A stretch of DNA of 64,000 nucleotides from Lancefieldella rimae ATCC 49626 (GCF_000174015.1 NZ_ACFE01000002.1:1-64000), one strand, 5' to 3'; shown: positions 10,700 to 18,983, numbered from the stretch's first letter. Numbers and translations are program-made. The notes: generated from the letters alone by a model not told the origin.

Positions 10700-11297
10700 C
10701 AGGCTTACCTACTTCCGCAAGATACTTCTCCGCAAGACGGCGCTGCTGGGCTTCATCAAGTTCATTGCCAATAATCTTTCCGGCAATCTCAACCGAAAGA
10801 TCCACAACAGAGCTGGAAAGATCCGTGAGACACCGGCGCCTCTCTGAATCAACGGCGCTGTGACCCTTAGCAATAATGTCTGACGCCTCTTTTTTTGCCT
10901 GCTCAATAATATGAGCACGTTCTTCTTCACCCTCACGCTTAGCGGCAGATACAATCTCATCTGCTTTGCGACGAGCCTCATCAATGCTAGCAGCGGCAGC
11001 CTTTTGATCTTCTGCCGCTTTAATATGCGAATTCTCTGCCGCGTCAAGATCTTCCTGGATTTTTTCCTGGCGGCTTTCCATCATTTTAAGGATGGAAGGC
11101 CATGCAAACTTACCAAGAACAAACCAAATAATCAAAAACGCGATAAGCGCAGGAATAAATTCAGCCGGCTTAGGGAGAAGAAGATCAGCCCCACTCGGCG
11201 ACTCAGCAAGCGCGACAGAGGGAGCAAGTGTCATGAATGTTACAGCGGCCACTCCGGCAACTGCGGCAGTCTTCACTCCCTTTCGTATCGTGTTCAT
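10686..11297 (-). CDS. atpF: F1Fo ATP synthase b subunit with N-terminal signal-peptide-like extension
   Basis: The b subunit forms the peripheral stalk. After an N-terminal extension it has one membrane helix (IPALIAFLIIWFVLGKFAWP) and a long charged coiled coil with the EAR-KAD-I pattern. The start is placed at MNTIRK, which has GGAGG 5 nt upstream. The first 31 residues look like a cleavable signal peptide: basic n-region, hydrophobic core, and APSVALAES with an Ala-x-Ala site. An ordinary b subunit begins near the membrane helix. It lies between atpE and atpH. Confidence 0.94.
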   Translation of the reverse strand: MNTIRKGVKTAAVAGVAAVTFMTLAPSVALAESPSGADLLLPKPAEFIPALIAFLIIWFVLGKFAWPSILKMMESRQEKIQEDLDAAENSHIKAAEDQKAAAASIDEARRKADEIVSAAKREGEEERAHIIEQAKKEASDIIAKGHSAVDSERRRCLTDLSSSVVDLSVEIAGKIIGNELDEAQQRRLAEKYLAEVGKPDERK

Positions 11298-11333
11298 GCG
11301 TTCCTCCAACGTACGTAATCTCATTCGATAGGC

Positions 11334-11528
11334 TTACTGAGCAATCAGCGTTGCAACGAAGCCGATCAATGCCAGAGCCTCGACGAATGCAGATCCCAAG
11401 ATAAAGACTGTAAAAAGACGACCCTGCATCTCAGGCTGACGAGCCATTCCCGAAGTTGCGCCGTAGGCAGCAAGCCCAATACCTACGCCGGCACCCAAAA
11501 CACCAAGACCGTAACCGATAACGCCCAC
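11334..11528 (-). CDS. atpE: F1Fo ATP synthase c subunit
   Basis: This 64-residue c-ring subunit has two hydrophobic helices joined by the polar loop ARQPE. The ion-binding carboxylate is the Glu in GSAFVEALALIGF. The sodium-type signature (Gln in helix 1, then Glu-Ser-Thr in helix 2) is absent, so proton coupling is inferred. The start is GTG, set by AGGAGG only 4 nt upstream. A small UUCG hairpin stands just before this ribosome site. Confidence 0.96.
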   Translation of the reverse strand: MGVIGYGLGVLGAGVGIGLAAYGATSGMARQPEMQGRLFTVFILGSAFVEALALIGFVATLIAQ

Positions 11529-11544
11529 AATTCCTCCTTTTTAC

Positions 11545-11558
11545 TCACCCGAAGGTGA
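11545..11558 (-). promoter_or_regulatory. UUCG tetraloop hairpin just upstream of the atpE ribosome site
   Basis: On the minus strand TCACC-TTCG-GGTGA forms a five-pair stem capped by the very stable C(UUCG)G tetraloop. It ends about 10 nt before AGGAGG of atpE. A role in mRNA stability or in raising atpE translation for a multi-copy c-ring is inferred, not shown. Confidence 0.5.
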
Positions 11559-11623
11559 TTTAAACGCTGCATATTTCAGGCGGATATACCCGCTTAAAAC
11601 CACTCTAATCAACCAACACGTTA

Positions 11624-12421
11624 CTATTCATTTTCTACCAGCTGAATGTAGACCGATGAAAGCAATGTAAAGACATATGCCTGAATAACACCAACGAGAA
11701 GCTCAACGGCATAAATCACAATGAGTATCAGGAGCCAAAATACAGATGCTCCTGCCTGACCCAACACGGCCAGCGAAACTCCCTGCAAAAGAGGGGTAAA
11801 GAAGAGGGACGTAAGTATTGCAAAAACTCCCATAACAACGTGACCCGCAAGCATATTGCAGAACAGTCGGACTGCAAGGGTAATAAGGCGAAGAAACGTT
11901 GAGAAGAGCTCAATCAGCCACACCATGGCACCCATGGCAGGATTAACACCTTCCGGTGCAAGACTCTTAAGGTATCCAATCGGGCCCATACGCTTTACAC
12001 CCACGGCAATAAAGTACACAAACGAGCAAAGAGCTAACGCTGCAGTTACTCCGATGGTGCCGGTACCGGGATGGCAACCCGGGATAATGCCGACAATGTT
12101 GTTTGCAAGGATAAAAAGAAAAAGAGCTGCAAGAAACGGGAAGTGTTTCTTCCAGGTATCACCTAGAAGTCCCTTGACCATATCGTCACGAATAAACTCT
12201 ACAAGATATTCAATGGAGTTGACAAAAATACCTTGTGGAACCAAAGACTTCTTTTGCTTTTTTGCAAAGACAAAAATGACAATGAGTAGCAATGCAAGCG
12301 CTACGCACATCCAAAAGATGTAATTGGTAAAACCAAATGTCGTATTGCCAAAAATAGGATGTGTCATAAAGCTGTCAAGCAGCTCATCCATCTTTCCCGG
12401 CAACTGAGATAGCGGATTCAC
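11624..12421 (-). CDS. atpB: F1Fo ATP synthase a subunit
   Basis: This is the membrane stator subunit that forms the proton half-channels (265 residues, about five or six helices). The essential Arg lies in LRLITLAVRLFCNMLAGH, and the last helix has the expected ELLVGVIQAYVF. The start is a GTG that immediately follows the TAA of a 20-codon upstream ORF in the same frame (TAA-GTG), so re-initiation is likely. No atpI is visible upstream. Confidence 0.96.
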   Translation of the reverse strand: MNPLSQLPGKMDELLDSFMTHPIFGNTTFGFTNYIFWMCVALALLLIVIFVFAKKQKKSLVPQGIFVNSIEYLVEFIRDDMVKGLLGDTWKKHFPFLAALFLFILANNIVGIIPGCHPGTGTIGVTAALALCSFVYFIAVGVKRMGPIGYLKSLAPEGVNPAMGAMVWLIELFSTFLRLITLAVRLFCNMLAGHVVMGVFAILTSLFFTPLLQGVSLAVLGQAGASVFWLLILIVIYAVELLVGVIQAYVFTLLSSVYIQLVENE

Positions 12422-12484
12422 TTATCTCTTCCTTCCCAACACAATGGCTCTGAGACCCTTGTGATACTCGTACATACCACACAT
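12422..12484 (-). CDS. Putative 20-residue leader ORF upstream of atpB
   Basis: ATG at 12484-12482 opens a 20-codon frame (MCGMYEYHKGLRAIVLGRKR) whose TAA stop directly abuts the GTG start of atpB. It is preceded by AGGAG with 7 nt spacing, a better site than that of atpB itself. I do not recognise the peptide. It could be a leader that couples translation of atpB, or the remnant of an upstream gene such as atpI. Expression is inferred from the ribosome site only. Confidence 0.5.
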   Translation of the reverse strand: MCGMYEYHKGLRAIVLGRKR

Positions 12485-12508
12485 AATGTTTCTCCTGTGC
12501 GTTATATC

Positions 12509-12538
12509 GTATACCACATATGCCTTTTTATATAGCAA
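12509..12538 (-). promoter_or_regulatory. Possible atp operon promoter
   Basis: On the minus strand TTGCTA (12538-12533) is followed after 17-19 nt by GTATAC or TATACG, a weak -35/-10 pair about 25-30 nt before the ATG of the leader ORF. The remaining stretch 12540-12761 is AT-rich, with no gene that I can support. Confidence 0.3.
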
Positions 12539-12761
12539 TTATGCGACATCGGGCGATGTTAGCACTACTAGATAGCTGGCTTCCAATGAAATAAACTAAT
12601 TTTTAAACTTCGTTCAAAAATTCACAATATCTTCACACTTATAATTGACGGTTACGTAAGTCTCTTTATTCAGCAAATCAAATGAAGAAATCTTGATGTT
12701 TTGGCAAAGCAATACCTTTGACTCGCGCTTGTCTTTCGCTCATAAGGTTATTACTCTGCCT

Positions 12762-13550
12762 TTATGTCTGCTCAAGATTCTGCTTGTAGTTTTCATTTAT
12801 GAGCTCATATACTTTGCGCGCACGACGAGCTTGTAAAGAATCACTGCCCGCATGGACAACATAGAGGGTTAAAGCTTCTCTGGCGTCGTAGTAAGCACGA
12901 CCAAAATCTCCTCGTCGCAAATATTCACAAAGAGCTCGATTAAAAAGATTGGTCGCACGGTGCTCTACATGCGCCGTCGTTCCAATAATCGCACAGACGC
13001 GATCGTGTAATTCAATGGCCTCGTCATAGCGGCCTTGATTTTGACGAAGCAAAGCAAAATCGCTAAGAACCCTTGCATATAAAGGATGCTTCATTCCAAC
13101 CGTAGCATCATAAATTTGAGTCGCCATGATGAATGCGTACTCTGCTTGGCAAAAATTACCCATTAGACGATAAGTTTCCCCAAGATTGCAAAGTGTAGCT
13201 GCCAATTCAGGATCAATACACTTTATAGGTGCAGCCTTTACCGGAGGGCAAGTTATATGGTCAGTATCCATACAGCTATCCTCTTCTTGAAAAATCGGTA
13301 TAGCATTCATCTGAATCTCGGCAGCACAAAGAAAATCATTGGCCGCCTCATCCAAAAGCCCAGCATCCCTCTCAATACTTCCTAGTCTATTAAGAGCACT
13401 GACAAATTCTAGGCTCTTCTCACCATACTCTCCAGCAATCTCACGAAGCTTTTGTCTAATGAGAGAAATCGCGATATTGGTATCTTTATTATCTGCATTC
13501 GATCCAAAAATCTTATCAATCTCAACTAATACATCATTTTTACCGTCCAC
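12762..13550 (-). CDS. Tetratricopeptide repeat protein
   Basis: This 262-residue soluble protein has TPR-type helical pairs. Recognisable repeats include ATLCNLGETYRLMGNFCQAEYAFIMA, ARVLSDFALLRQNQGRYDEAIELHD and LFNRALCEYLRRGDFGRAYYDAREAL. The GTG start has GGAGAG 7 nt upstream. It is the last gene of the minus-strand run hpdB-hpdC-MFS-DUF4125-like and follows the DUF4125-like gene by 35 bp. I infer a scaffold or partner role for that neighbour, because DUF4125 and TPR units are found together in other proteins as I recall. No catalytic motif is seen. Confidence 0.75.
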   Translation of the reverse strand: MDGKNDVLVEIDKIFGSNADNKDTNIAISLIRQKLREIAGEYGEKSLEFVSALNRLGSIERDAGLLDEAANDFLCAAEIQMNAIPIFQEEDSCMDTDHITCPPVKAAPIKCIDPELAATLCNLGETYRLMGNFCQAEYAFIMATQIYDATVGMKHPLYARVLSDFALLRQNQGRYDEAIELHDRVCAIIGTTAHVEHRATNLFNRALCEYLRRGDFGRAYYDAREALTLYVVHAGSDSLQARRARKVYELINENYKQNLEQT

Positions 13551-13585
13551 AGTTTTCTCTCCAATCTCTCACGACAATGAAAGCC

Positions 13586-14197
13586 CTATAGAGACACTCC
13601 AAGATGGTTAGCTTCAGATGCACTTGAAAAACCAAGTTCACGCGCCACACCGTGATAGGTCTGGACATTTGGATTAAAACCGACGTCCCAACACTGAACA
13701 ACAAACTCAAAGTATGCATGAAGAGTTTCAGCAGAATATGTCATAAGTTCAGCTCGAAGACGCACTTCATACGACGGATCCCTTTGTGTATCCTCTTCCA
13801 CGATAAGAGGTCCCATCCGCTTTGTAAAAATCGGAAATTGCATCCTGGCACGCGTTTCCCAAATCAAAGCAATTTTTACAATAAAGTCAACATACTTTTT
13901 AAACTCCAAAGACTTTATCGGAAAACGGTACCGGTGACTCACTTCTTTCGAACAGCCATATACATATACAAAGCGCTCAATAAAGAGTGACGTGTGATAT
14001 GTCTTCGCTCTTTCAAGATCCGCACAATATGACTCAAGGACTTCAAGGCTCCAAGTCATAAGTTGAGGCTCTCTCATCCGTGTAAAAAATGAATTCAGAT
14101 TGCAGCCAATATAAGGAGGAGACCATTCTTTAACAGCATAAGAAAAATCCTCGTATTCGTAATTCCTGATAGTTTTAACAAGGTCAAGCGAAGCCAT
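13586..14197 (-). CDS. DUF4125-like protein of unknown function
   Basis: This 203-residue protein contains a pattern I associate with DUF4125: an aromatic and acidic N-terminus, then FFTRMREPQLMTW-LE-L-SY--DLERAK and a later ELMTYSAETLHAYF helix. There is no signal peptide or membrane helix. The ribosome site is GAGGGACGG, upstream of ATG. It lies between the MFS transporter and the TPR gene and is probably co-transcribed with the decarboxylase operon. The biochemical role is unknown, and the family assignment is from memory and moderate. Confidence 0.6.
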   Translation of the reverse strand: MASLDLVKTIRNYEYEDFSYAVKEWSPPYIGCNLNSFFTRMREPQLMTWSLEVLESYCADLERAKTYHTSLFIERFVYVYGCSKEVSHRYRFPIKSLEFKKYVDFIVKIALIWETRARMQFPIFTKRMGPLIVEEDTQRDPSYEVRLRAELMTYSAETLHAYFEFVVQCWDVGFNPNVQTYHGVARELGFSSASEANHLGVSL

Positions 14198-14220
14198 ACG
14201 TACCGTCCCTCACACAACGG

Positions 14221-14247
14221 GCGTAGGGGAAACCCTTTCCCCTACGC
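14221..14247 (-). repeat. Perfect 12-bp hairpin between the MFS and DUF4125-like genes
   Basis: The arms 14221-14232 and 14236-14247 are perfectly complementary with a 3-nt loop. No U-run follows on the minus strand, and the next gene starts 24 nt on, so it looks more like an mRNA processing or stability hairpin, or a leaky attenuator, than a full terminator. Confidence 0.6.
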
Positions 14248-14258
14248 ACAGATAAAGC

Positions 14259-15575
14259 TTAGAGTGCGGAAGGAATTGTCTGCTGCTCCCGATAATGTGC
14301 TTGCGTCTCTTGATCAAGAGTTGGAACTTTGACTTCTTTTGGAAGAAGCAAAGCCATTAACGCAGAAAGAATAAATCCGCAGAGAGCAAAAATAACGGAT
14401 GCAGTGTAGTTGCCAGTTACATCAGCCAAAAAACCACCCATAAAGGAGCCGGTCGCCGGTCCCACAAACATAACGATAAGCGTAGCAAATCCCCATACTT
14501 TGCCAAAGTACTTATTACCGAAGACCGATCCCGCATATCCAGCGCATCCGCCCGGCTCGACCGCCCAATAACAAGCAAACAGTACACAGCAAAGCGCACC
14601 AAGCCACAACTGGTCAGCCTTCATCATGAGGAGAAGAACACATCCTATAGCGCCGACAATAGGGCCGGCAATGAGCACGATTCGGCGCGCCTCCGGTTCG
14701 TTTCCCCTTGATTTTACAAGACGATCTGCAACCTTACCCAAAAGTGGCATCGTAAAGATTCCACAAACGCCGATAATAATGTACATATTGGAAGCAGTAC
14801 CCAGATCCATGCTCAGATTTACCGTCCAGTATTTAACGATTTGAGACCAAATAAGAAATTCGCCGAGCATTGCAAAAAGAAATGCAAAAATATCACACCA
14901 CATAGCACGGGTATGAAATGCTTCAGCAACCGTAAAGTCATGAGCTTTCACGGCTTTCTTTTGTGGAAGTTTACCAAACGGTTCAAGGCCAAGATCGTTG
15001 GGATTACGCTGCGCAACAAGTGCTGATACCGAAAGAAGAGCAAGAAAGACAAAGCCCATGATTAACATGACAGTACGCCATGCAGACGCATTTTGGGCTA
15101 AGAACGGCTTCATAAAAAGCGTAAGTAATACTTGAGCGATAGGAGCTCCGGCAAAAGCGATGCCCCACGCTGTAGAGTAGCGATCTCCTACAAACCATTT
15201 GCGACATGAGGTAGTTGAGGACACCCACAGCATGCCGGTACCAATACCCGCAAAGACACCATAGGTAAAGAAGTAGAGATAGATATTATCAATAAATGAA
15301 GTGGCTACCATACCAAGGCAGCAAAACACAGCACCAGCAAAATACACTGGTCGACAACCGCTCTTATCAACGATTTTGCCTGCAAAGAAAGCTGTTACCG
15401 CATATACCATCATCATCAGAGAATAGCCGAGAGATAGTTGAGATCCGGTCCATCCGAGATCTTTACCCATAGGAACTTGAAGGATGGAAAATGTTGAGCG
15501 AAAACCAAAAAGACAGAAACACGCAAGGAAGGCTGCCAACACCACCTTACGCGAGGTTGATTTAGCATCTTTCAT
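14259..15575 (-). CDS. MFS transporter, oxalate/formate-antiporter-like group
   Basis: This 438-residue protein has twelve predicted membrane helices and the MFS loop motif GKIVDKSGCRPVYF after helix 2, with a related GKVADRLVKSRG in the second half. The N-terminal half (SILQVPMGKDLGWTGSQLSLGYSLMMMVYAVTAF) resembles the OFA monocarboxylate group. The start is placed at MKDAKST, downstream of GGGGAC; the longer frame has no ribosome site. As the third gene after hpdB and hpdC it is a good candidate for uptake of the aryl-acetate or export of the product, by context only. Confidence 0.85.
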   Translation of the reverse strand: MKDAKSTSRKVVLAAFLACFCLFGFRSTFSILQVPMGKDLGWTGSQLSLGYSLMMMVYAVTAFFAGKIVDKSGCRPVYFAGAVFCCLGMVATSFIDNIYLYFFTYGVFAGIGTGMLWVSSTTSCRKWFVGDRYSTAWGIAFAGAPIAQVLLTLFMKPFLAQNASAWRTVMLIMGFVFLALLSVSALVAQRNPNDLGLEPFGKLPQKKAVKAHDFTVAEAFHTRAMWCDIFAFLFAMLGEFLIWSQIVKYWTVNLSMDLGTASNMYIIIGVCGIFTMPLLGKVADRLVKSRGNEPEARRIVLIAGPIVGAIGCVLLLMMKADQLWLGALCCVLFACYWAVEPGGCAGYAGSVFGNKYFGKVWGFATLIVMFVGPATGSFMGGFLADVTGNYTASVIFALCGFILSALMALLLPKEVKVPTLDQETQAHYREQQTIPSAL

Positions 15576-15612
15576 AAGATGTCCCCAATCATTACACATT
15601 ACAACATATAAA

Positions 15613-15648
15613 GGCACCCCGGAAACCCACGAGAGTTCCCGGGGCGCC
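15613..15648 (-). repeat. Long GC-rich hairpin between hpdC and the MFS gene
   Basis: Segments 15613-15626 and 15635-15648 pair over about 14 positions, allowing two wobble or mismatched pairs, with a short loop. On the minus strand the stem is followed by TTTATATGTT, a weak U-rich tract. It may reduce read-through from hpdBC into the transporter gene or protect the hpdBC message. Confidence 0.6.
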
Positions 15649-15674
15649 GTCCTTGGAGGGAAAATCAGTGTGCG

Positions 15675-15950
15675 TTATGCTTCAATGGGTTCCTTTGCCA
15701 TTTCAAACGCCTCGCAGTTTCGGGCACCGTTTTCGGCAAACGCCCAATACTCGGTTGTAAATCCGCTACATATCCCCATGTTTCTCTCGGTTTCTTTGTA
15801 ATGTGCGCAAAATTTGCACTTGTGAGCAGGAACAAAGTCAGCAGCAGCAATTTCGTCGTCGCCCATTACCACAACATCACCGTGAGCGTGGTCAATACCC
15901 TTTACAACGTCAATGGGAATATAAAAATCGCAATCGCGATACTTGCACAT
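15675..15950 (-). CDS. hpdC: 4-hydroxyphenylacetate decarboxylase small subunit, degenerate first Fe-S site
   Basis: This 91-residue protein matches the HpdC small subunit in size, position and Cys pattern. Cys45, Cys48, Cys61 and Cys79 keep exactly the spacing of the second [4Fe-4S] cluster of the clostridial protein (42/45/58/76, as recalled). Of the first cluster (His3/Cys6/Cys19/Cys36), only Cys7 clearly aligns; the Cys19 and Cys36 equivalents are Asp20 and Ala. Cys2, His21 and His23 are nearby and could make a different metal site. It starts 26 bp after hpdB, with a GGAG-type ribosome site. Confidence 0.85.
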   Translation of the reverse strand: MCKYRDCDFYIPIDVVKGIDHAHGDVVVMGDDEIAAADFVPAHKCKFCAHYKETERNMGICSGFTTEYWAFAENGARNCEAFEMAKEPIEA

Positions 15951-15976
15951 AGGAGTCTCCTTTCAATTACCTGAAG

Positions 15977-18706
15977 TTAGATGGATTCATACTCAGTACG
16001 GGCAATTACCTCGTCCTGAATCGGCTTGCCGATCTCAACCCAATATTGCGTGAATCCTGCAACACGAATGAGAAGCGTGCGGTAATTCTCGGGATTGGCC
16101 TGTGCCTTTTTAAGTATGCGAGAGTCAATAATGTTGTACTGGATATGGAAGCCGCCCTTACGCATGTATGCACGAGTAAGGTCCATCAGTTTCCTTGAGC
16201 CCTCAATGCCTTTTGCAGCACTCGGATGAAGCTTGAGATTCATTTGACTGTTCTGTGACATGGAATGATCCCAGCCGGTCGCAGACTCAAAAAGTGCATA
16301 TTGGCCATGGGTGTCCGTACCTGGATAGGCAGACATCGAAGCATCAGCAAAAGTGGTGCCTTGAAGACGTCCATCGGCAGTAGCAGCGGTAACTGCACCC
16401 TCGGGGCCGTGAGTAGATACAGACATCTGACAGACGTAATATGGCTCGCCGTAAAGATTCTCAATAGTTGCCGGTAAATCGTTGCAGAACCATTGCTCCC
16501 AGTCATAGAGCATCTGATCCACATATGGATCGTCATTGCCATACTTTGGAGCACGCAAACAATCCGCATGAATCTCATCGTAGCGACCGTCGTCATCCGC
16601 ACGCTTTTCTTGATCTTTCAGAGATTCGGAGCCAACTTCCTTGGAAGTTTTGTAGCCGAAGTTGTTATCAAGTGCATCCTTGAGCTGTTCAAGCGTATAC
16701 TTCTTGTCTTCGTACACGAGCTTTTTGATAGCCGCCATGGAGTTAATCTGATTACATGTTCCACAACACTCAATATTAAACGTTGAGTTATAACGATAGC
16801 CCTTATGCGCAATACCGAGGCCTTTTTCGAGACAATTCGGTTTAAGAAGGGAATTAACCATGGACGGGGTAAACTTGCGCCAGACATCATGCTGGATATT
16901 CATGCACTTATTCAGGACTTCACAAGCCTTCTGGTAGTATGCTTTGTACTGCTCATCCAGCTCTTCAAACGTCTCGAATGATTTATCGTGCGGCGGGAAG
17001 ACCTGAAGTCCCGTGCGCTTATCAAAACCATTATTCAGCGCAAGCTCAAGAATCTTTGGATTGTTCAGGAAGTGAATACCAACTGAGGTTGGCTGTGCAG
17101 ATCCGCCAGGAATCCAGTAAAGCTTGCCGTTTAGATGAAGAGGCATCCAAGTACCAGGAGAAGTTTCAAGACAGCCGCCAACTGACCAAGCGCGAGCCTC
17201 TTGGACTGTCATCCCCTCGTGGGCATACTGGTTTAACAAAAATTCCATGGCTATGCGGTTATTCATAATTGCAGGATAACCAGCACCTGTCTTGACGCAT
17301 TCCATACATTTCATAACGAACTCTTCAGGGTTCGTCTCGTCATACAGCAGTGAGAGCGTTGGCTGAGTGGTTTGGCAATTAATTCCTGCGTCGAGCATGA
17401 TCATCTCAAGCCGGTTTGCCGCAGACTTGCCGTCGCGATCAACACCACCGATACAAACATTATTAAACGTGTTGCCCGAAAGGACTCCGCCAACGACACC
17501 GGTGCAAGCAAAAGCATCGATACAGGTCATTTTAACGCGGTAAAGCTCCTGCCACTCTTCAACCTCTTCCTCGGTAAGAATGCCATTTTCAATATCCTGC
17601 TCAAAGTAAGGATAAAGGACCTGTCCGATACGACCTGGAGAAAGACCGGACATTGCGTCTTCATTGAGCTCTGCCAAATGCAAAAGATAAATGGTTTGGA
17701 AAGCATCCTTAAATGTCTTTGGTTTCTCATGTGCTAACCGATGCAAGCGATCGGAAATTTCCCTCAGTTCAGCAATCTCGGCCTCATCAGTAGTAATCGA
17801 AATGAGACGATCAGCCTCTTTTCCGTAATTGTCAAACCACTTGGAAAGGCCCTGAACCAATAGGCCCATAGCAGTGTAATAGTACAGCCTATCCATACCA
17901 GCAATACCGTCACCACCGGGTTCACCAGCTACCTCACCAGCACGTTTTTTACAAATATCAATGAGCTCATCAAATCCGTGTTCAAGTACGAAATAATAAT
18001 TCATGACTTCGCGGCCCTGAGGAATGGTGAAGCCGGAGTCAAAGTTACTAACAACGGACTTCATGATGTTCTCTTTGATTTTGTACTCGGGAACCATTTG
18101 CTCGTACTTACGAGCAACATCTTCAACAGATTTACCGGCCCAAGAATACGCAAGGCGATGCATCGCAGGAACGTTTTCAAGGCGAACGCCATACTTACCA
18201 CCGACAGAAACAACATTTCCGAAACTCTGTGTAACGTTACCGCCACCCGCTCCAAAGTGAGAGACCTCTGCGCTGGATTCGGCTCCCGTATCAAGGGCTG
18301 CCTTGTACAAATCAGAGTCCTTGTCCATAAAGAAACTCTCCGTCAGCCAAGGCAACGGAGCAGAACCACGATAAAATCCCGCTTTTGCTCCTACAAGCTG
18401 CTCATGCGGCCAAATCGGCGTATCAAGGTGTTCAAATACGCTCTTCAGAGCATAACCACGCCGCATGATAGGAACTTCGCCTTCGTGCTCGACTGCTGCA
18501 CGGGAGTACCAATAGGACTCCTGAATATCCAGCGAAGAGAGCGTATCGAAGTAGATATCGCGGAGGTAGTTAGCTCGTGGGGTTGGCTCCCTTTTGATCT
18601 CTCGATCAGTGATTTCAGCCGGCGCCTCTCCATTCGCATGACTTTCAAGAGAAAGTCCACGTTCAGCGAGAACTTCACTCAGCTTCATCGGTTGAAGTGT
18701 TGTCAT
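15977..18706 (-). CDS. hpdB: 4-hydroxyphenylacetate decarboxylase, glycyl radical catalytic subunit
   Basis: This is a 909-residue glycyl radical enzyme. The radical Gly lies at about 884 in RVAGFTQYW, and the thiyl Cys512 is in GGCLETSPG with Glu514. Compared with the clostridial enzyme as I recall it (Ser344, Phe405, Cys503, Glu505, His536, Glu637), every residue has a match at a constant offset of +9: Ser353, Phe414, Cys512, Glu514, His545, Glu646. The last two contact the phenol hydroxyl, which argues for 4-hydroxyphenylacetate (product p-cresol) over indoleacetate. The ATG is chosen because GGGAGG lies 7 nt upstream; a TTG two codons earlier is too close. The activase gene is divergent. 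Confidence 0.9.
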   Translation of the reverse strand: MTTLQPMKLSEVLAERGLSLESHANGEAPAEITDREIKREPTPRANYLRDIYFDTLSSLDIQESYWYSRAAVEHEGEVPIMRRGYALKSVFEHLDTPIWPHEQLVGAKAGFYRGSAPLPWLTESFFMDKDSDLYKAALDTGAESSAEVSHFGAGGGNVTQSFGNVVSVGGKYGVRLENVPAMHRLAYSWAGKSVEDVARKYEQMVPEYKIKENIMKSVVSNFDSGFTIPQGREVMNYYFVLEHGFDELIDICKKRAGEVAGEPGGDGIAGMDRLYYYTAMGLLVQGLSKWFDNYGKEADRLISITTDEAEIAELREISDRLHRLAHEKPKTFKDAFQTIYLLHLAELNEDAMSGLSPGRIGQVLYPYFEQDIENGILTEEEVEEWQELYRVKMTCIDAFACTGVVGGVLSGNTFNNVCIGGVDRDGKSAANRLEMIMLDAGINCQTTQPTLSLLYDETNPEEFVMKCMECVKTGAGYPAIMNNRIAMEFLLNQYAHEGMTVQEARAWSVGGCLETSPGTWMPLHLNGKLYWIPGGSAQPTSVGIHFLNNPKILELALNNGFDKRTGLQVFPPHDKSFETFEELDEQYKAYYQKACEVLNKCMNIQHDVWRKFTPSMVNSLLKPNCLEKGLGIAHKGYRYNSTFNIECCGTCNQINSMAAIKKLVYEDKKYTLEQLKDALDNNFGYKTSKEVGSESLKDQEKRADDDGRYDEIHADCLRAPKYGNDDPYVDQMLYDWEQWFCNDLPATIENLYGEPYYVCQMSVSTHGPEGAVTAATADGRLQGTTFADASMSAYPGTDTHGQYALFESATGWDHSMSQNSQMNLKLHPSAAKGIEGSRKLMDLTRAYMRKGGFHIQYNIIDSRILKKAQANPENYRTLLIRVAGFTQYWVEIGKPIQDEVIARTEYESI

Positions 18707-18834
18707 CTCCAAGCCTCCCTTAAAACATCAGTGGCAGACTCCCTTAGCCTGCCCGTTGGGATAATTTTTAGGGAGAATGCTTTGCATGACATGGGGCGAA
18801 ATGTCTAATAAAAAGTTGTATCTTTTTCTGAGGG

Positions 18835-18874
18835 ATATACGACTTTGAGACTACGAGTCCTAAAAGTCGTATAT
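18835..18874. promoter_or_regulatory. 12-bp inverted repeat between divergent hpdB and hpdA
   Basis: ATATACGACTTT (18835-18846) and AAAGTCGTATAT (18863-18874) are perfect inverted arms around a 16-nt centre that itself holds GACT-ACG-AGTC. It lies in the 277-bp divergent region, 129 bp from hpdB and 109 bp from hpdA. An operator for the nearby LuxR-type regulator, or a shared two-way control site, is inferred. Confidence 0.55.
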
Positions 18875-18983
18875 AGCCGTTTTGAAATAAGCAAATAGAT
18901 AGGTCTTCTGCTGTACATATCCAAAAAACCTTTTCCCGATAATGCTTTTTAAATCTTTCAGAAAGTATCGTTGGGGAGGGTAT

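Noticed and set aside
11334..11528. Sodium-type ATP synthase
   Set aside because: The c subunit lacks the helix-1 Gln and the Glu-Ser-Thr set needed for sodium binding.
17978..18808. 276-codon open frame antisense to hpdB
   Set aside because: Fully covered by hpdB and its upstream region; composition is typical of an antisense shadow.
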